Positions 9,242 to 16,200 of a DNA stretch of 23,892 nucleotides are shown here, piece by piece. Made by a program: the position numbers and the translations under genes. Position 1 is the first letter of the stretch, and every line of letters starts with the position of its first letter. This DNA is from Rhodoferax koreense (GTDB lineage Bacteria; Pseudomonadota; Gammaproteobacteria; Burkholderiales; Burkholderiaceae_C). The notes beneath the pieces were generated by a model that saw only the letters and a list, made by a program, of their open reading frames with translations, was not told the origin of the DNA and did no database searches. Where the stretch lies: positions 1 through 23,892 of the forward strand of contig NZ_CP019237.1 in NCBI RefSeq assembly GCF_001955695.1. Reading direction: 5' to 3'.

Positions 9242-10040
9242 TCAGCGCTGAATTCCGCTACGGTTGGAAGAGAAGTAGTCCATCGCTGCCTGCACGCTGT
9301 TGCCAGCGAGCTTGACGCCCGCAATGCGCAGACCCATCTCGGCACCGGCGGAAGGTAGCTGGGCCCTGCCGCCTTAATCCCGTGCTTGACCTGCTGGGTG
9401 AGTTCATCGGCCTGCACCTCATCGACGCCCGATTTGATTCCGTCGAGCACGCGCCTGAAGATTTCCTCGGGACTGGACTTCGGGACATCGAACCCGCGCG
9501 TGAAGTCGGTGTCGACGTACGCCATGTGCAGCCCCAGCACTTGCGCCTTCTGCGCCGCCAGTTCATTGCGCAGGGCATTGGTGAGCGACCAGGCTGCGAA
9601 CTTGCTTGCCGAATAGGCCGCCAGCTCGCCGTCGTTCACCCACGAGGCGACCGACAGGACGTTGAGCAGCGCGCCGCCACCGTTGGTCTTGAGAATTGGC
9701 GCGAAGGCATTGCTCATGCGCACGGCGAAGTAATTGGTCTCGAAGATGCTCCGTGCGAAGTCTTCGCTATCGGCTGCGAGAAAGCTTCCCGGCTGGGCAA
9801 TGCCGGCGTTGTTGATCACCAGCGTCACATCGGACGCACGCCAGCGCTGCGGCGGCCGCCACGTCTTCCGGCTTGTTGACGTCCAGGTGCAGGGCCTCCA
9901 CACCGGATTGGGTGATGGTCGCAGGGTCGCGTGCGCCGGCGTAGACCTTTGGGGCACCGCGGGCGAGCATCTCGCGCGCGAAGGCCAGGCCGACACCGCG
10001 GTTGACCCGTGACGAGGGCAATAGCGTTTGCAATCTTGAT
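9242..10040 (-). pseudogene. SDR family oxidoreductase, frameshifted and lacking a normal start
   Basis: This was a classical short-chain dehydrogenase/reductase (NAD(P)-dependent, about 240-260 residues). The N-terminus reads KIANAIALVTG in one frame. The cofactor motif TGxNRGVG is then broken by an apparent two-base loss, with NRGVGLAFAREMLARG in the next frame. VEALHLDVNKPEDVAAA follows, and another shift near 9840 leads to VTLVINNAGIAQPGS, the catalytic Ser region VLSVASWV, YSASKFAAWSLTNAL (Tyr and Lys of YxxxK) and LGLHMAYVDTDFTRGF. The codon where an ATG is expected (10040) reads ATC. The C-terminal end is uncertain after QVKHGIKAAG; one frame closes at 9242. It follows the MDR oxidoreductase gene and converges on ggt. 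Its reaction is unknown. Confidence 0.8.
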
Positions 10041-10074
10041 GGGAGTTCCAAAAAGCTGGGGTGGAGAACTAGGC

Positions 10075-11076
10075 TCATTTGATCTTGATAACGACCTTGC
10101 CCTTTGCGCGACCTGCTTCGACATAGGCCAGGGCCTCGTTGGTCGACTCGAACGGGAAGACCCGATCCATCACGGGGCGGATGACGCCAGCATCGAAGAG
10201 ACGGGTGATCTCGCGCAGCTGGCTCCCGTTCGGCTTCATGAAGAGGAACGAGAAGCCAACGCCACGGCTCTTTGCCCTCCGCCTGATTCCCGAGCTCAGT
10301 AGCCGCATGACCAGCTTCACGAAGCCGGGTGCCCCGATGTCCTTGCCGAATTCGGGATCGGGCGGTCCGGAGATGGAGATGAGCTTTCCGCCGCGCTTGA
10401 GCACGCGAAGGGATTTTTCGAGCGTCTTGTTGTCCTGGCTGTTCAGGACCACGTCGTAGTCCCGCAAGAGATCCTCGAAGTCCTGCGTCTTGTAGTCGAT
10501 GACGACGTCTGCGCCCAGACTCTTCACGAGCGCGACATTGGTCGTGCTCGTCGTCGTGGCCACGGTGGCGCCCAGATGCTTGGCCAGCTGAATGGCAAAG
10601 GTGCCCACGCCGCCGGAGCCAGCCTGGATGAAGACCTTCTGCCCCTTCTTCAGGCGCGCCTTCTCGATCAGTGCCTGCCAAGCCGTCAAAGCCACCAGAG
10701 GAATGGAGGCGGCTTCTTCCATCGTGAGGCCCTTGGGCTTGAGCGCCAGCGAGGCTTCCTTGACGGGGACGAATTCGGCGAACGTACCGATGCGGAAGTC
10801 GTCCGCCCGCGCATAGACCTCATCACCCAGCTTAAACTGGCGCACGCGTGGGCCGACTTTGACCACCACCCCCGCCACATCGTGACCGAGGATCAGAGGC
10901 AGACGGTAGGGCAGTATGAGCTTGAACTCTCCGTCCCTGATTTTGGAGTCCAGCAGGTTTACGCCAGCGGCGTGGACCTGCACCAGGACTTCGTCGTCGC
11001 GCAGTTCCGGTGTCGGCACGTCTGCCAAGGGCCATGCGAGCTTTTTCCCATATCGACCGAGAACAAAAGCTTGCAT
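10075..11076 (-). CDS. MDR superfamily NADP-dependent oxidoreductase (quinone oxidoreductase/zinc-independent ADH type)
   Basis: This intact 333-residue medium-chain dehydrogenase/reductase starts MQAFVLGRYGKKLAW. It has the GroES-like N-terminal fold (DDEVLVQVHAAGVNLLDSKI, LILGHDVAGVVVKVG) and the Rossmann domain with nucleotide loop AGSGGVGTFAIQLAKHLGA. The cysteine cluster that binds structural zinc is absent, so it belongs to the zinc-independent quinone or enone reductase side of the family. Its likely reaction is NADPH-dependent reduction of quinones or activated alkenes. It lies 65 nt downstream of the severed SDR 3' end and 34 nt before the second SDR. The original operon was thus TetR-SDR-MDR-SDR, now interrupted upstream by the IS3 element, which may reduce its expression. 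Confidence 0.92.
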   Translation of the reverse strand: MQAFVLGRYGKKLAWPLADVPTPELRDDEVLVQVHAAGVNLLDSKIRDGEFKLILPYRLPLILGHDVAGVVVKVGPRVRQFKLGDEVYARADDFRIGTFAEFVPVKEASLALKPKGLTMEEAASIPLVALTAWQALIEKARLKKGQKVFIQAGSGGVGTFAIQLAKHLGATVATTTSTTNVALVKSLGADVVIDYKTQDFEDLLRDYDVVLNSQDNKTLEKSLRVLKRGGKLISISGPPDPEFGKDIGAPGFVKLVMRLLSSGIRRRAKSRGVGFSFLFMKPNGSQLREITRLFDAGVIRPVMDRVFPFESTNEALAYVEAGRAKGKVVIKIK

Positions 11077-11141
11077 GTCTTTCCTTGGTATTTTTGCGCC
11101 GAGGTTTGCGGAGGGTCCAAGACGGTCACGCGGATAGCCGC

Positions 11142-11288
11142 CTAAGCTTCGAGTCGAAGGTCTTTTCGAACCCCTGCATCTAACACCCTGGCGGGCGCAA
11201 ATCTACGCAGCAGCCGCATGCGGCTAGCAAGGCCCGGGGTGTAGTGGATCTTTGGATGCGCCACCGTTGCCGCCTTCAACACGATTTC
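11142..11288 (-). pseudogene. C-terminal fragment of the SDR gene split by the IS3 element
   Basis: The minus-strand frame from the IS edge reads E-IVLKAATVAHPKIHYT and ends ...DAGVRKDLRLEA. This is the usual tail of the SDR type whose N-terminal 224 codons stop at 12585. Joining the two parts after removing the element and one copy of the 3-bp duplication restores an uninterrupted frame (VVAE-IVLKAA) of about 271 residues. The fragment has lost its own start. Reading in from the IS would give an artificial leader only. Confidence 0.9.
11286..11288 (+). repeat. Target-site duplication TTC, left copy
   Basis: TTC directly precedes the left terminal repeat and is repeated at 12585-12587 after the right one. 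A 3-bp duplication fits IS3-family transposition. On the gene strand it is the Glu codon GAA of the split SDR. Confidence 0.8.
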
Positions 11289-11322
11289 TGACCTTGCCCC
11301 CGGAAAGTGGAGTTCTTGAGCC
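11289..11322 (+). repeat. Left terminal inverted repeat of the IS3 element
   Basis: It begins TGACCTTGCCCCCGG and ends TGGAGTTCTTGAGCC. Compared with the complement of 12551-12584, the first 12 bases and the TGGAGTTCTT block match, with a few differences between them. Confidence 0.9.
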
Positions 11323-11352
11323 TTGTTCAAAATACGACCAAGGAGTCAAGAA

Positions 11353-11679
11353 ATGTCAGACAAGCAAGTTCGAGCGCAGTACACGCGGGAATACAAATTG
11401 GAGGCGGTGCGTCAGGTCAAGGGTGGGCAATCCATTGCTGCCACAGCCAAGGTATTGGGTATCCCCAAGGCCAGCCTGAGCAACTGGGTACGCCGCGGCG
11501 CCAAGGGTGATGTGGGCGGTGTAGGAGACAGACCTGCATCCGTCACGCCTGAGCAAATGGAGCTGGCGCGCCTGCGTGCTGAGGTTGCCAGGCTTCGAAT
11601 GGAGCGAGACATCGCAAAAAAAGCCGCGGCGTACTTCGCGCAGGACACGCTGCGAGGTACGCCTGGATTTACCAAATGA
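11353..11679 (+). CDS. IS3-family transposase OrfA (helix-turn-helix protein)
   Basis: This 108-residue DNA-binding subunit of the transposase starts at ATG 11353, a few bases after an AAGGAG-like ribosome site (11340). Residues about 8-50 form the helix-turn-helix (YTREYKLEAVRQVKGGQSI, ATAKVLGIPKASLSNWVR). Residues about 70-97 form a leucine-zipper-like helix (MELARLRAEVARLRMERD). The stop overlaps the orfB start (ATGA). An A7 run at 11616-11622 lies in the right place for -1 slippage into the orfB frame, giving the OrfAB transposase. Confidence 0.95.
   Translation: MSDKQVRAQYTREYKLEAVRQVKGGQSIAATAKVLGIPKASLSNWVRRGAKGDVGGVGDRPASVTPEQMELARLRAEVARLRMERDIAKKAAAYFAQDTLRGTPGFTK
11616..11622 (+). 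promoter_or_regulatory. Candidate -1 programmed frameshift site (A7)
   Basis: Seven A residues read as AAA AAA in the orfA frame, with no stop between here and orfB in the -1 frame. IS3 elements normally make OrfAB by -1 slippage at such A runs. Confidence 0.65.
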
Positions 11680-12545
11680 GAAACCAGTATCCAGTGAGCA
11701 TCTCCTGCGAAGTGCTGGAGGTCAGCGCCAGTGGCTATTTTGTCTGGCAGCGCCGCCGTGACGCTGCTCGCCCAGGGCCTGCTGGCCGCCATAGCGACGA
11801 AGCCTTACTGGCCCACATGCGTGCAATTCACATAGAGGTCAAGCAGGAGTACGGCTGGCCGCGTATGCACAAGGAGCTGCTTGCACGCGGGATTCGTGTC
11901 GGTAAAGAGCGGGTACGTCACCTGATGCAGCAGCACGGCATCAAAGCCAAGACCAAGCGCAAATTCGTGGTGACCACGGATAGCCGGCACAGTCTGCCGG
12001 TGGCGCCCGACCTCGTGCAGCGGCGCTTCAATCCCGAGGCGCCCAACCGGTTGTGGAGTGGCGACATCACCTACATCGCTACCGACGAGGGGTGGTTGTA
12101 CCTGGCGGGCGTCATTGATTTGTTCAGCCGTCAGGTGGTGGGCTGGAGCATGCAAGCCCATATGCAAGCCAGTCTAGTCAAGGATGCGCTCACCATGGCG
12201 TGGTTCCGGCGCCGCCCTGAGGCTGGCCTCATCTTCCACAGCGACCGTGGCAGTCAATATTGCAGCCACGAATTCCAGGACACGCTACGTGTCTGGGAGA
12301 TGCGCTCATCGATGAGCAGGAAGGGTAACTGCTGGGACAATGCACCGACCGAAAGCTTCTGGGGCAGATTGAAAACGGCCAGCCTGTACGGCAGGAAGTT
12401 CGCTACCCGGCGTGAGGCCATGGACGCGGTGCTGGACTGGATGGCTTTCTACAATCACCGACGATTGCATTCGACGCTGGGATACCTCAGCCCGATGCAA
12501 TATGAGCAACGCTGGTACGAGGCACAGCGTAAAAAGGCCGCGTAA
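11676..12545 (+). CDS. IS3-family transposase OrfB (DDE integrase)
   Basis: This 289-residue catalytic part has an HTH_21-type region (IHIEVKQEYGWPRMHKELL, VGKERVRHLMQQHGI) followed by the rve integrase core. The DDE triad is visible as D130 in WSGDITYIATDEG, D190 in IFHSDRGSQYCS and E226 in DNAPTESFWGRLK, with the usual 35 residues between the last two. The C-terminus has FYNHRRLHSTLGYLSP, typical of the family. It begins in the -1 frame of orfA at ATG 11676 and is probably made mainly as an OrfAB fusion. It is intact. Confidence 0.96.
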   Translation: MRNQYPVSISCEVLEVSASGYFVWQRRRDAARPGPAGRHSDEALLAHMRAIHIEVKQEYGWPRMHKELLARGIRVGKERVRHLMQQHGIKAKTKRKFVVTTDSRHSLPVAPDLVQRRFNPEAPNRLWSGDITYIATDEGWLYLAGVIDLFSRQVVGWSMQAHMQASLVKDALTMAWFRRRPEAGLIFHSDRGSQYCSHEFQDTLRVWEMRSSMSRKGNCWDNAPTESFWGRLKTASLYGRKFATRREAMDAVLDWMAFYNHRRLHSTLGYLSPMQYEQRWYEAQRKKAA

Positions 12546-12550
12546 TCCGT

Positions 12551-12584
12551 GGGCTAAGAACTCCAGCAAACAGGGGCAAGGTCA
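12551..12584 (-). repeat. Right terminal inverted repeat of the IS3 element
   Basis: On the minus strand it starts TGACCTTGCCCCTG and ends TGGAGTTCTTAGCCC. Its first three bases (TGA) act as the stop codon of the truncated SDR gene. Confidence 0.9.
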
Positions 12585-13256
12585 TTCGGCGACCACATCG
12601 GGCCCGTCCGCGCCCACTAGCGCCTCCTTGACGCGTTTCGCCACTCCCTCGCGAATCTCTCGATACACGTCGAGGGGCGCATCGGGTTGAATTAGGTTCG
12701 CGTCGAAAGGCGTATTGATGTAGGCAGGCTCGACCACCGAGACGCGAATGCCCTGCTTGCGCAGTTCATGGTCGAGCGATTCCGAATAGCCCGCGACCGC
12801 ATGCTTGGTGGCGGAGTACAGCGCCATGTAAGGCATGGGCAGGAAACCCAGCACGGAGCCGATATTGATGATGCGCCCACCCTTTTGGCTGCGCATATGC
12901 GGCACAACGGCCCGGGTCATCCGCACCAGCCCGAAAAAGTTGGTATCAAAGATCGACTGAGCCTGCTCGATCGAACTTTCTTCAGCGCCGGCTGCTGCGA
13001 CCCCGAAGCCTGCGTTGTTGACGAGAAGGTCGATGCGGCCTTCCAACTGCATCACCTTCTGGACCGCAGCTTCGACCGACTCGTTCTTGGTCACATCAAG
13101 GGGCAGCATCTCGAACGATCGTCGACCCGCCTGATCTCCACGTCTGCTGGTGCCGTAAACCTTGTAGCCAGCCTTCGCAAGCCGCTGCGCAGTCGCTTCA
13201 CCGATGCCTGAAGAGGCCCCTGTAATGAGCGCAACCTTGTTTGCCATGTTCATCAT
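12582..13256 (-). pseudogene. SDR family oxidoreductase truncated by the IS3 element (N-terminal 224 residues)
   Basis: This is a classical short-chain dehydrogenase. The start ATG 13256 follows AAGGAGA at good spacing (MMNMANKVALITG). Cofactor motif TGASSGIGEATA, NNAGFGV, catalytic Ser segment NIGSVLGFLP and YSATKHAVAGYSESL (YxxxK) are all present, so the catalytic core is complete. The reading ends VVAE then TGA, where the TGA is the first triplet of the IS. The missing 47-residue tail lies at 11142-11285. That tail helps form the substrate pocket in related enzymes, so the product is probably impaired, though it may fold. The TetR gene is directly upstream on the same strand. Confidence 0.93.
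12585..12587 (+). repeat. Target-site duplication TTC, right copy
   Basis: This matches the TTC at 11286-11288 at the other end of the element. Confidence 0.8.
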
Positions 13257-13289
13257 GTTTCTCCTTGAACCGCGTATTGTGCTATTGAA

Positions 13290-13303
13290 ATGATGTTCAT
13301 CAT
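13290..13303. promoter_or_regulatory. Palindrome ATGATG-TT-CATCAT upstream of the SDR gene (candidate TetR operator)
   Basis: A perfect 6-bp inverted repeat with a 2-nt centre lies in the 86-nt gap between the TetR gene and the SDR start. Related GATG/CATC repeats and the octamer ATGATCAT occur upstream of this TetR gene (13935-13942) and in the control region of the second TetR gene (20383-20430). The operator role is inferred. Confidence 0.5.
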
Positions 13304-13342
13304 ATGTTCTGGCGAGCAGCTAGGCTGCATGTTTCAGTTGGC

Positions 13343-13930
13343 TCAGGTGGGGGGTAGATGCTTCAATGCGGCCGCGCACAGACTGTCCGACAGTGCAGGC
13401 TCGTCGACCGCACGGGCCAGCAGCAATGTGCCCACCATAGTGGCGACGGTCACGAGTGCCCGTTCGTGGGCACCGGGCTGCCCCCAGTCAGGCGACTGAC
13501 GGGCGACAAGATCGATCATTTCCTTGACGTGCCGGGTGGTCACCCGGCGTACTTCGGGTGCCTGGCGAGGCGTCTCCGAGCCCAGTGCGGCCAGGGGACA
13601 CCCCATTTCAACTTGTTCCAGGTGCTCGCGCGAGAGATAGACGCGAAGCATGGATGGCAAAGCCTGCTCGGAAGGCACGCTGGCGACAACCTCCGCCGCT
13701 ACGGCAGCTGACTCAGCGCACGCCCGACTCGCTGCTTCGGTGAGCATAGCTTCGCGCGACGTGAAATGAGCATAGAAGGCGCCATGGGTCAGGCCGGCCT
13801 CCTTCATGATGTCGGCGACTCCGGTGCCGTCGTAGCCGCTACGACGGATCGCCCGCGCAGCTGCGGAAACGATGCGCTCGTGCGAGGCTTCCTTAGCCGC
13901 AGTTCTGACGTTGTGGTTCGTCTTTCGCAT
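13343..13930 (-). CDS. TetR family transcriptional regulator (upstream of the split SDR)
   Basis: This one-component repressor has 195 residues from ATG 13930 (MRKTNHNVRTAAKEAS). An in-frame ATG at 13942 would add four residues (MIIV). The N-terminal TetR_N helix-turn-helix is HERIVSAAARAIRRSGYDG, TGVADIMKEAGLTHGAFYAHF. The ligand domain contains YLSREHLEQVEMGCPLAAL, a Cys-containing segment shared with the second TetR of this window. The gene precedes SDR, MDR and SDR genes on the same strand, so it probably represses that operon and itself through ATGATG/CATCAT palindromes. The ligand is unknown; with oxidoreductase targets, an electrophile or quinone is a guess. Confidence 0.9.
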   Translation of the reverse strand: MRKTNHNVRTAAKEASHERIVSAAARAIRRSGYDGTGVADIMKEAGLTHGAFYAHFTSREAMLTEAASRACAESAAVAAEVVASVPSEQALPSMLRVYLSREHLEQVEMGCPLAALGSETPRQAPEVRRVTTRHVKEMIDLVARQSPDWGQPGAHERALVTVATMVGTLLLARAVDEPALSDSLCAAALKHLPPT

Positions 13931-14032
13931 GACGATGATCATACATGATTCGCGAAACATGCGCTGTGACGTTCTTGGCGATGCCGTTAGGCGGCAACGC
14001 ATCGCAATGAGACGAGCGAATACGGAAGCCGA

Positions 14033-14100
14033 ATTAACGTCAGGACATGATCGAATACCAAAGGCTCACCCGAGAGTTGTGCTTCATTTCCGGAAACATC
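14033..14100 (+). pseudogene. Remnant of an Lrp/AsnC family regulator gene
   Basis: With one base restored near 14043, the plus strand reads INVKDM-IEYQRLTRELCFISGNIN. The Lrp protein at 7159 has INVKDMSEYEKLTRELFFSAGNIK at the matching place. About 22 codons of the C-terminal effector domain are thus recognisable, with no helix-turn-helix nearby and no continuation. It is diverged from the intact gene, so it is an old scrap rather than a fresh copy. It abuts the P-type ATPase remnant. Confidence 0.7.
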
Positions 14101-14101
14101 A

Positions 14102-14385
14102 ATGCGATGTCGACTGGCGATGTCGATGTCGATCATGGTGGCGACGGGACGTGGCGCGACGCAGGGCGCGTCGTTCCGCGACGCCGCCGCCATCGACAAC
14201 CTGCGCCGCGTCGACATGCTCATCGTGAGCAAGACGGGCACGCTGACGAGCGCCGGCTGGCTGTCTGATCCGGTCAAGGCCGGCACGCCCGCAGCGTTGG
14301 CTGTGCTGCATGCGGCGGGCCTGCGAATCGTGACGGCGACAGGCGACCACGCCCTGGACCGTCGCCGCGCGGCTGGGCATTCGGT
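14102..14385 (+). pseudogene. Remnant of a heavy-metal (copper-type) P-type ATPase, internally deleted, active-site Asp replaced
   Basis: The plus strand reads MSIMVATGRGATQGASFRDA and IDNLRRVDMLIVSKTGTLTS. In metal-transporting P1B ATPases these are (M)VGTGRGAxxGVLFRDA and VDTLxxDKTGTLT. The phosphorylated Asp of DKTGT is Ser here. The next segment, DPVKAGTPAALAVLHAAGLR, ends IVTATGD, the nucleotide/P-domain block that lies over 100 residues further on in intact proteins. The stretch between them is therefore deleted. A shift near 14355 continues into TVAARLGI. No membrane helices or metal-binding domains remain nearby. The product cannot pump ions. Confidence 0.8.
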
Positions 14386-14545
14386 GGAAGTCTCGTTGTG
14401 CAGGACACAGACAGCTTTGCTTTTCTGAACTCCATCGCTCCATCTGCCCGCAAGCGTTCTTCGAGCATGCCCGCTTCCACGCACCGCTGCGAATCGGGGT
14501 GGCCAACGGAAACGCGCAACCCAAACTTTCGGGGTGCTTGGTACG

Positions 14546-15217
14546 CTATCTGAGAAAGTCTGTACCGAGCAGATAGTCTACTGTTCGATTGAGGTGGGTG
14601 CCTAGTAGCTCGCACGCGAGCTGCGGCCTCCGTTCAACAACCGCTTTCGCTAACTCTTCATGCTCACTGTTGAGATCACGCTCACGGTTCGCATGCAGCA
14701 ACGATAGCCATCGATATCTCTCACTGTGTGTGAAAAGAAGGTCGCGGGCCCGAAGTAGCCAGTCGCTGCCGCAAGCATCGATAAGCGCGCGATGAAATTC
14801 AGAATGCGCGTCAGTGACCGCCAGTACATCTTCTGCCTCGGCTGGCCCGAGAATCGACAAACGCTTAAGGCGGTGAAGCGCAGACATGATTCTGCTCTCC
14901 CACTCTACATTGCCCAATTCGATCGCCTTTCGCAGACAAATCCCTTCCAGTTCGACTCGCGCACCTGCGAGATCAATGAACTCGCTAGCAGATACGGGCG
15001 CGACGCGGAAGCCCCGCTGCGGCTCCGCGACAACTAGCCCCTCCGCGGATAGCCGCGACAAGGCCTCTCGGATGACCCCAGAGCTCACGGAGAGCGCATC
15101 ACCAAGATCGGCGATCTTCAACTTAACGTCGGGTGCGTACCGACCTTTAAGCAAATCGGCGCGCAAGACCTGATAAATCGAATGAGTGATGCTGCTGTTG
15201 CTTGGTGAGATACCCAT
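14546..15217 (-). CDS. GntR family transcriptional regulator (FadR subfamily, FCD domain)
   Basis: This intact 223-residue regulator starts MGISPSNSSITHSIYQVL at ATG 15217. The N-terminal winged helix-turn-helix (residues about 10-75) has LRADLLKGRYAPDVKLKIAD, ALSVSSGVIREALSRLSAEG and LVVAEPQRGFRVAPVS. The all-helical FCD ligand domain follows, with VTDAHSEFHRALIDACGSD (metal-binding His/Asp region) and NSEHEELAKAVVERRP. The family senses organic acids or sugar acids and represses catabolic operons. No obvious target gene remains next to it: the neighbours are remnants on one side and a gene-poor stretch with palindromes at 15529-15575 on the other. It may be an orphan left after loss of its operon. 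Confidence 0.92.
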   Translation of the reverse strand: MGISPSNSSITHSIYQVLRADLLKGRYAPDVKLKIADLGDALSVSSGVIREALSRLSAEGLVVAEPQRGFRVAPVSASEFIDLAGARVELEGICLRKAIELGNVEWESRIMSALHRLKRLSILGPAEAEDVLAVTDAHSEFHRALIDACGSDWLLRARDLLFTHSERYRWLSLLHANRERDLNSEHEELAKAVVERRPQLACELLGTHLNRTVDYLLGTDFLR

Positions 15218-15293
15218 ATCTTTGTCTGCGCTGAATTAGAAATTGTGCTGCCGTACCGATGCTGACCCACAGGAGAAAGCTCACGTCATTCTG

Positions 15294-15328
15294 GACGACT
15301 GGTCGTCTCGCGAGGCGCCCTCGCGAGA
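15294..15328 (-). terminator. Tandem strong stem-loops
   Basis: TCTCGCGAGG-CGC-CCTCGCGAGA (15306-15328) forms a perfect 10-bp stem with a 3-nt loop. GACGAC-TG-GTCGTC (15294-15307) forms a second, overlapping stem. They lie 5 nt after the TGA (15336-15334) of a minus-strand frame. There is no T-run, so intrinsic termination is uncertain. Confidence 0.5.
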
Positions 15329-15333
15329 GGGCC

Positions 15334-15456
15334 TCAGATGGTGCTCAGGAAGGGGCTGTGGCCGTCATCGATGTCGTTCCTTATGGCATCCGCACTCCAA
15401 GCCAGCTTCAGGATGATCATGTGCGGCCAGCCGACATAGGCGCCCGGCTGCCAAAG
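15334..15456 (-). pseudogene. Possible C-terminal fragment of an unidentified gene
   Basis: A short minus-strand frame reads PGAYVGWPHMIILKLAWSAD and ends SPFLSTI at 15334, just before the strong tandem hairpins. Position and composition suggest the tail of a lost gene. I do not recognise the family, and an upstream in-frame stop lies within about 3 codons of the beginning. Confidence 0.25.
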
Positions 15457-15528
15457 TCAGATCCCGGGAGCGGGTGAGCGCGCAAAAGGCTCACCACCAA
15501 GACCCTGCATCTCCTCACTCTTTTCAAG

Positions 15529-15575
15529 GAATATAGGATATTCTATGCGTTTGTCGACATTATATCACAATGTCG
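15529..15575. promoter_or_regulatory. Two AT-rich palindromes (candidate operator/promoter)
   Basis: GAATAT-AGG-ATATTC (15529-15543) and CGACATT-7 nt-AATGTCG (15555-15561 and 15569-15575) lie close together in an AT-rich island inside GC-rich DNA, about 310 nt upstream of the GntR gene start. This composition fits a regulator-bound promoter. No specific binding protein is known. Confidence 0.35.
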
Positions 15576-16047
15576 TACAAATGGCAGAGAAGTGCGACAA
15601 GGTGGAACTTTTCGAGCTTCGGAGTGGCGCGCAGTATGGACCAGGCGCCTCAATGGGAGCCGAAGATTCGCGTTTCTCACAGGAGGACAGTTCAGGCTTT
15701 CCGAGCCGCCTCGGACCCAGTCGCTTCCACGGCTTGGGTAGCTCGGCACGCGAACTGTTTGCCTCGGGTCATGTGCGCTTCGAGTTCAAACGGCTGTCGC
15801 CGTCACCTTTCAGAAGGTGTGGCGAATTTGCATCGGGCTGAACTATCGTTTCTACCCGGGCGAGAGCGGGGGGCGAGAGCGGGTTTAGGGTTTTCGAGTG
15901 CCCATCGGCTTACTCACGCCTTGGTTTCCAAAGCGCCGGAGACGGCGTGGCCATCATTTGGTGCCGCTAATCCCGAGCAATTCGACGGAAAGGGCGACTT
16001 GGTTGCCATTTTGGGCGAAAGCCTGCGCCACTTCTCGGGTGACCCGC

Positions 16048-16200
16048 CTAGCGTTGGGCAATCAGCGAGAGCAGCTGCGGGTTGGCCGCGGTGGTTGCCG
16101 CCAGGCCCGCGCAGTCCACTGCTCCCACAGTTGCCCCCTGTGCTTGAAGCTCAGGCTTCGCGACTCCTGCCCGTGTCAAGATAGTTGTCGCCTGAGTCAT
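16048..16200 (-). other. Small open frame of 50 codons overlapping the end of the IS scrap
   Basis: The frame runs from ATG 16200 (MTQATTILTRAGVAKPELQ) to a stop at 16048. The ATG overlaps the TGA of the transposase remnant. The first part is probably only the non-coding 3' end of that old IS. No family was recognised and no ribosome site was seen, so it is probably not a gene. Confidence 0.2.

Larger units (their letters stand above)
11289..12584 (+). mobile_element. Complete IS3-family insertion sequence, 1296 bp
   Basis: The element is bounded by 34-nt imperfect inverted repeats starting TGACCTTGCCCC at both tips and carries overlapping orfA and orfB with a DDE integrase. It is flanked by a 3-bp direct duplication (TTC). 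Both frames and the A7 slippage run are intact, so it looks transposition-competent. It lies inside an SDR gene in the opposite orientation. The absence of damage suggests a recent insertion. The subgroup was not determined. Confidence 0.95.
15218..16047. other. Gene-poor stretch with hairpins and palindromes
   Basis: No convincing gene is seen in these 830 nt. Open frames of 60-200 codons exist on the plus strand (such as 15570-16184), but they lack recognisable motifs and overlap IS scrap at the right end. Listed separately are a possible gene tail at 15334, stem-loops at 15294-15328 and palindromes at 15529-15575. The minus strand around 15950-16047 contains a motif-free stretch (EVAQAFAQNGNQVALSVELL), possibly a shifted continuation of the small open frame at 16048. 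Confidence 0.5.

Noticed and set aside
9001..9996. 331-codon open frame reading through SDR into ggt antisense
   Set aside because: The SDR-like part ends near 9370. The rest is antisense to the 3' end of ggt.
14350..14545. Continuation of the ATPase scrap towards the GntR gene
   Set aside because: Beyond TVAARLGI the translation in all frames shows no recognisable motif. It is treated as unidentified intergenic sequence.
15570..16184. Possible 204-residue novel protein on the plus strand
   Set aside because: It has no ribosome site or recognisable domain, its composition is unlike its neighbours, and its right end overlaps IS scrap on the other strand. It is kept only as a gene-poor stretch.
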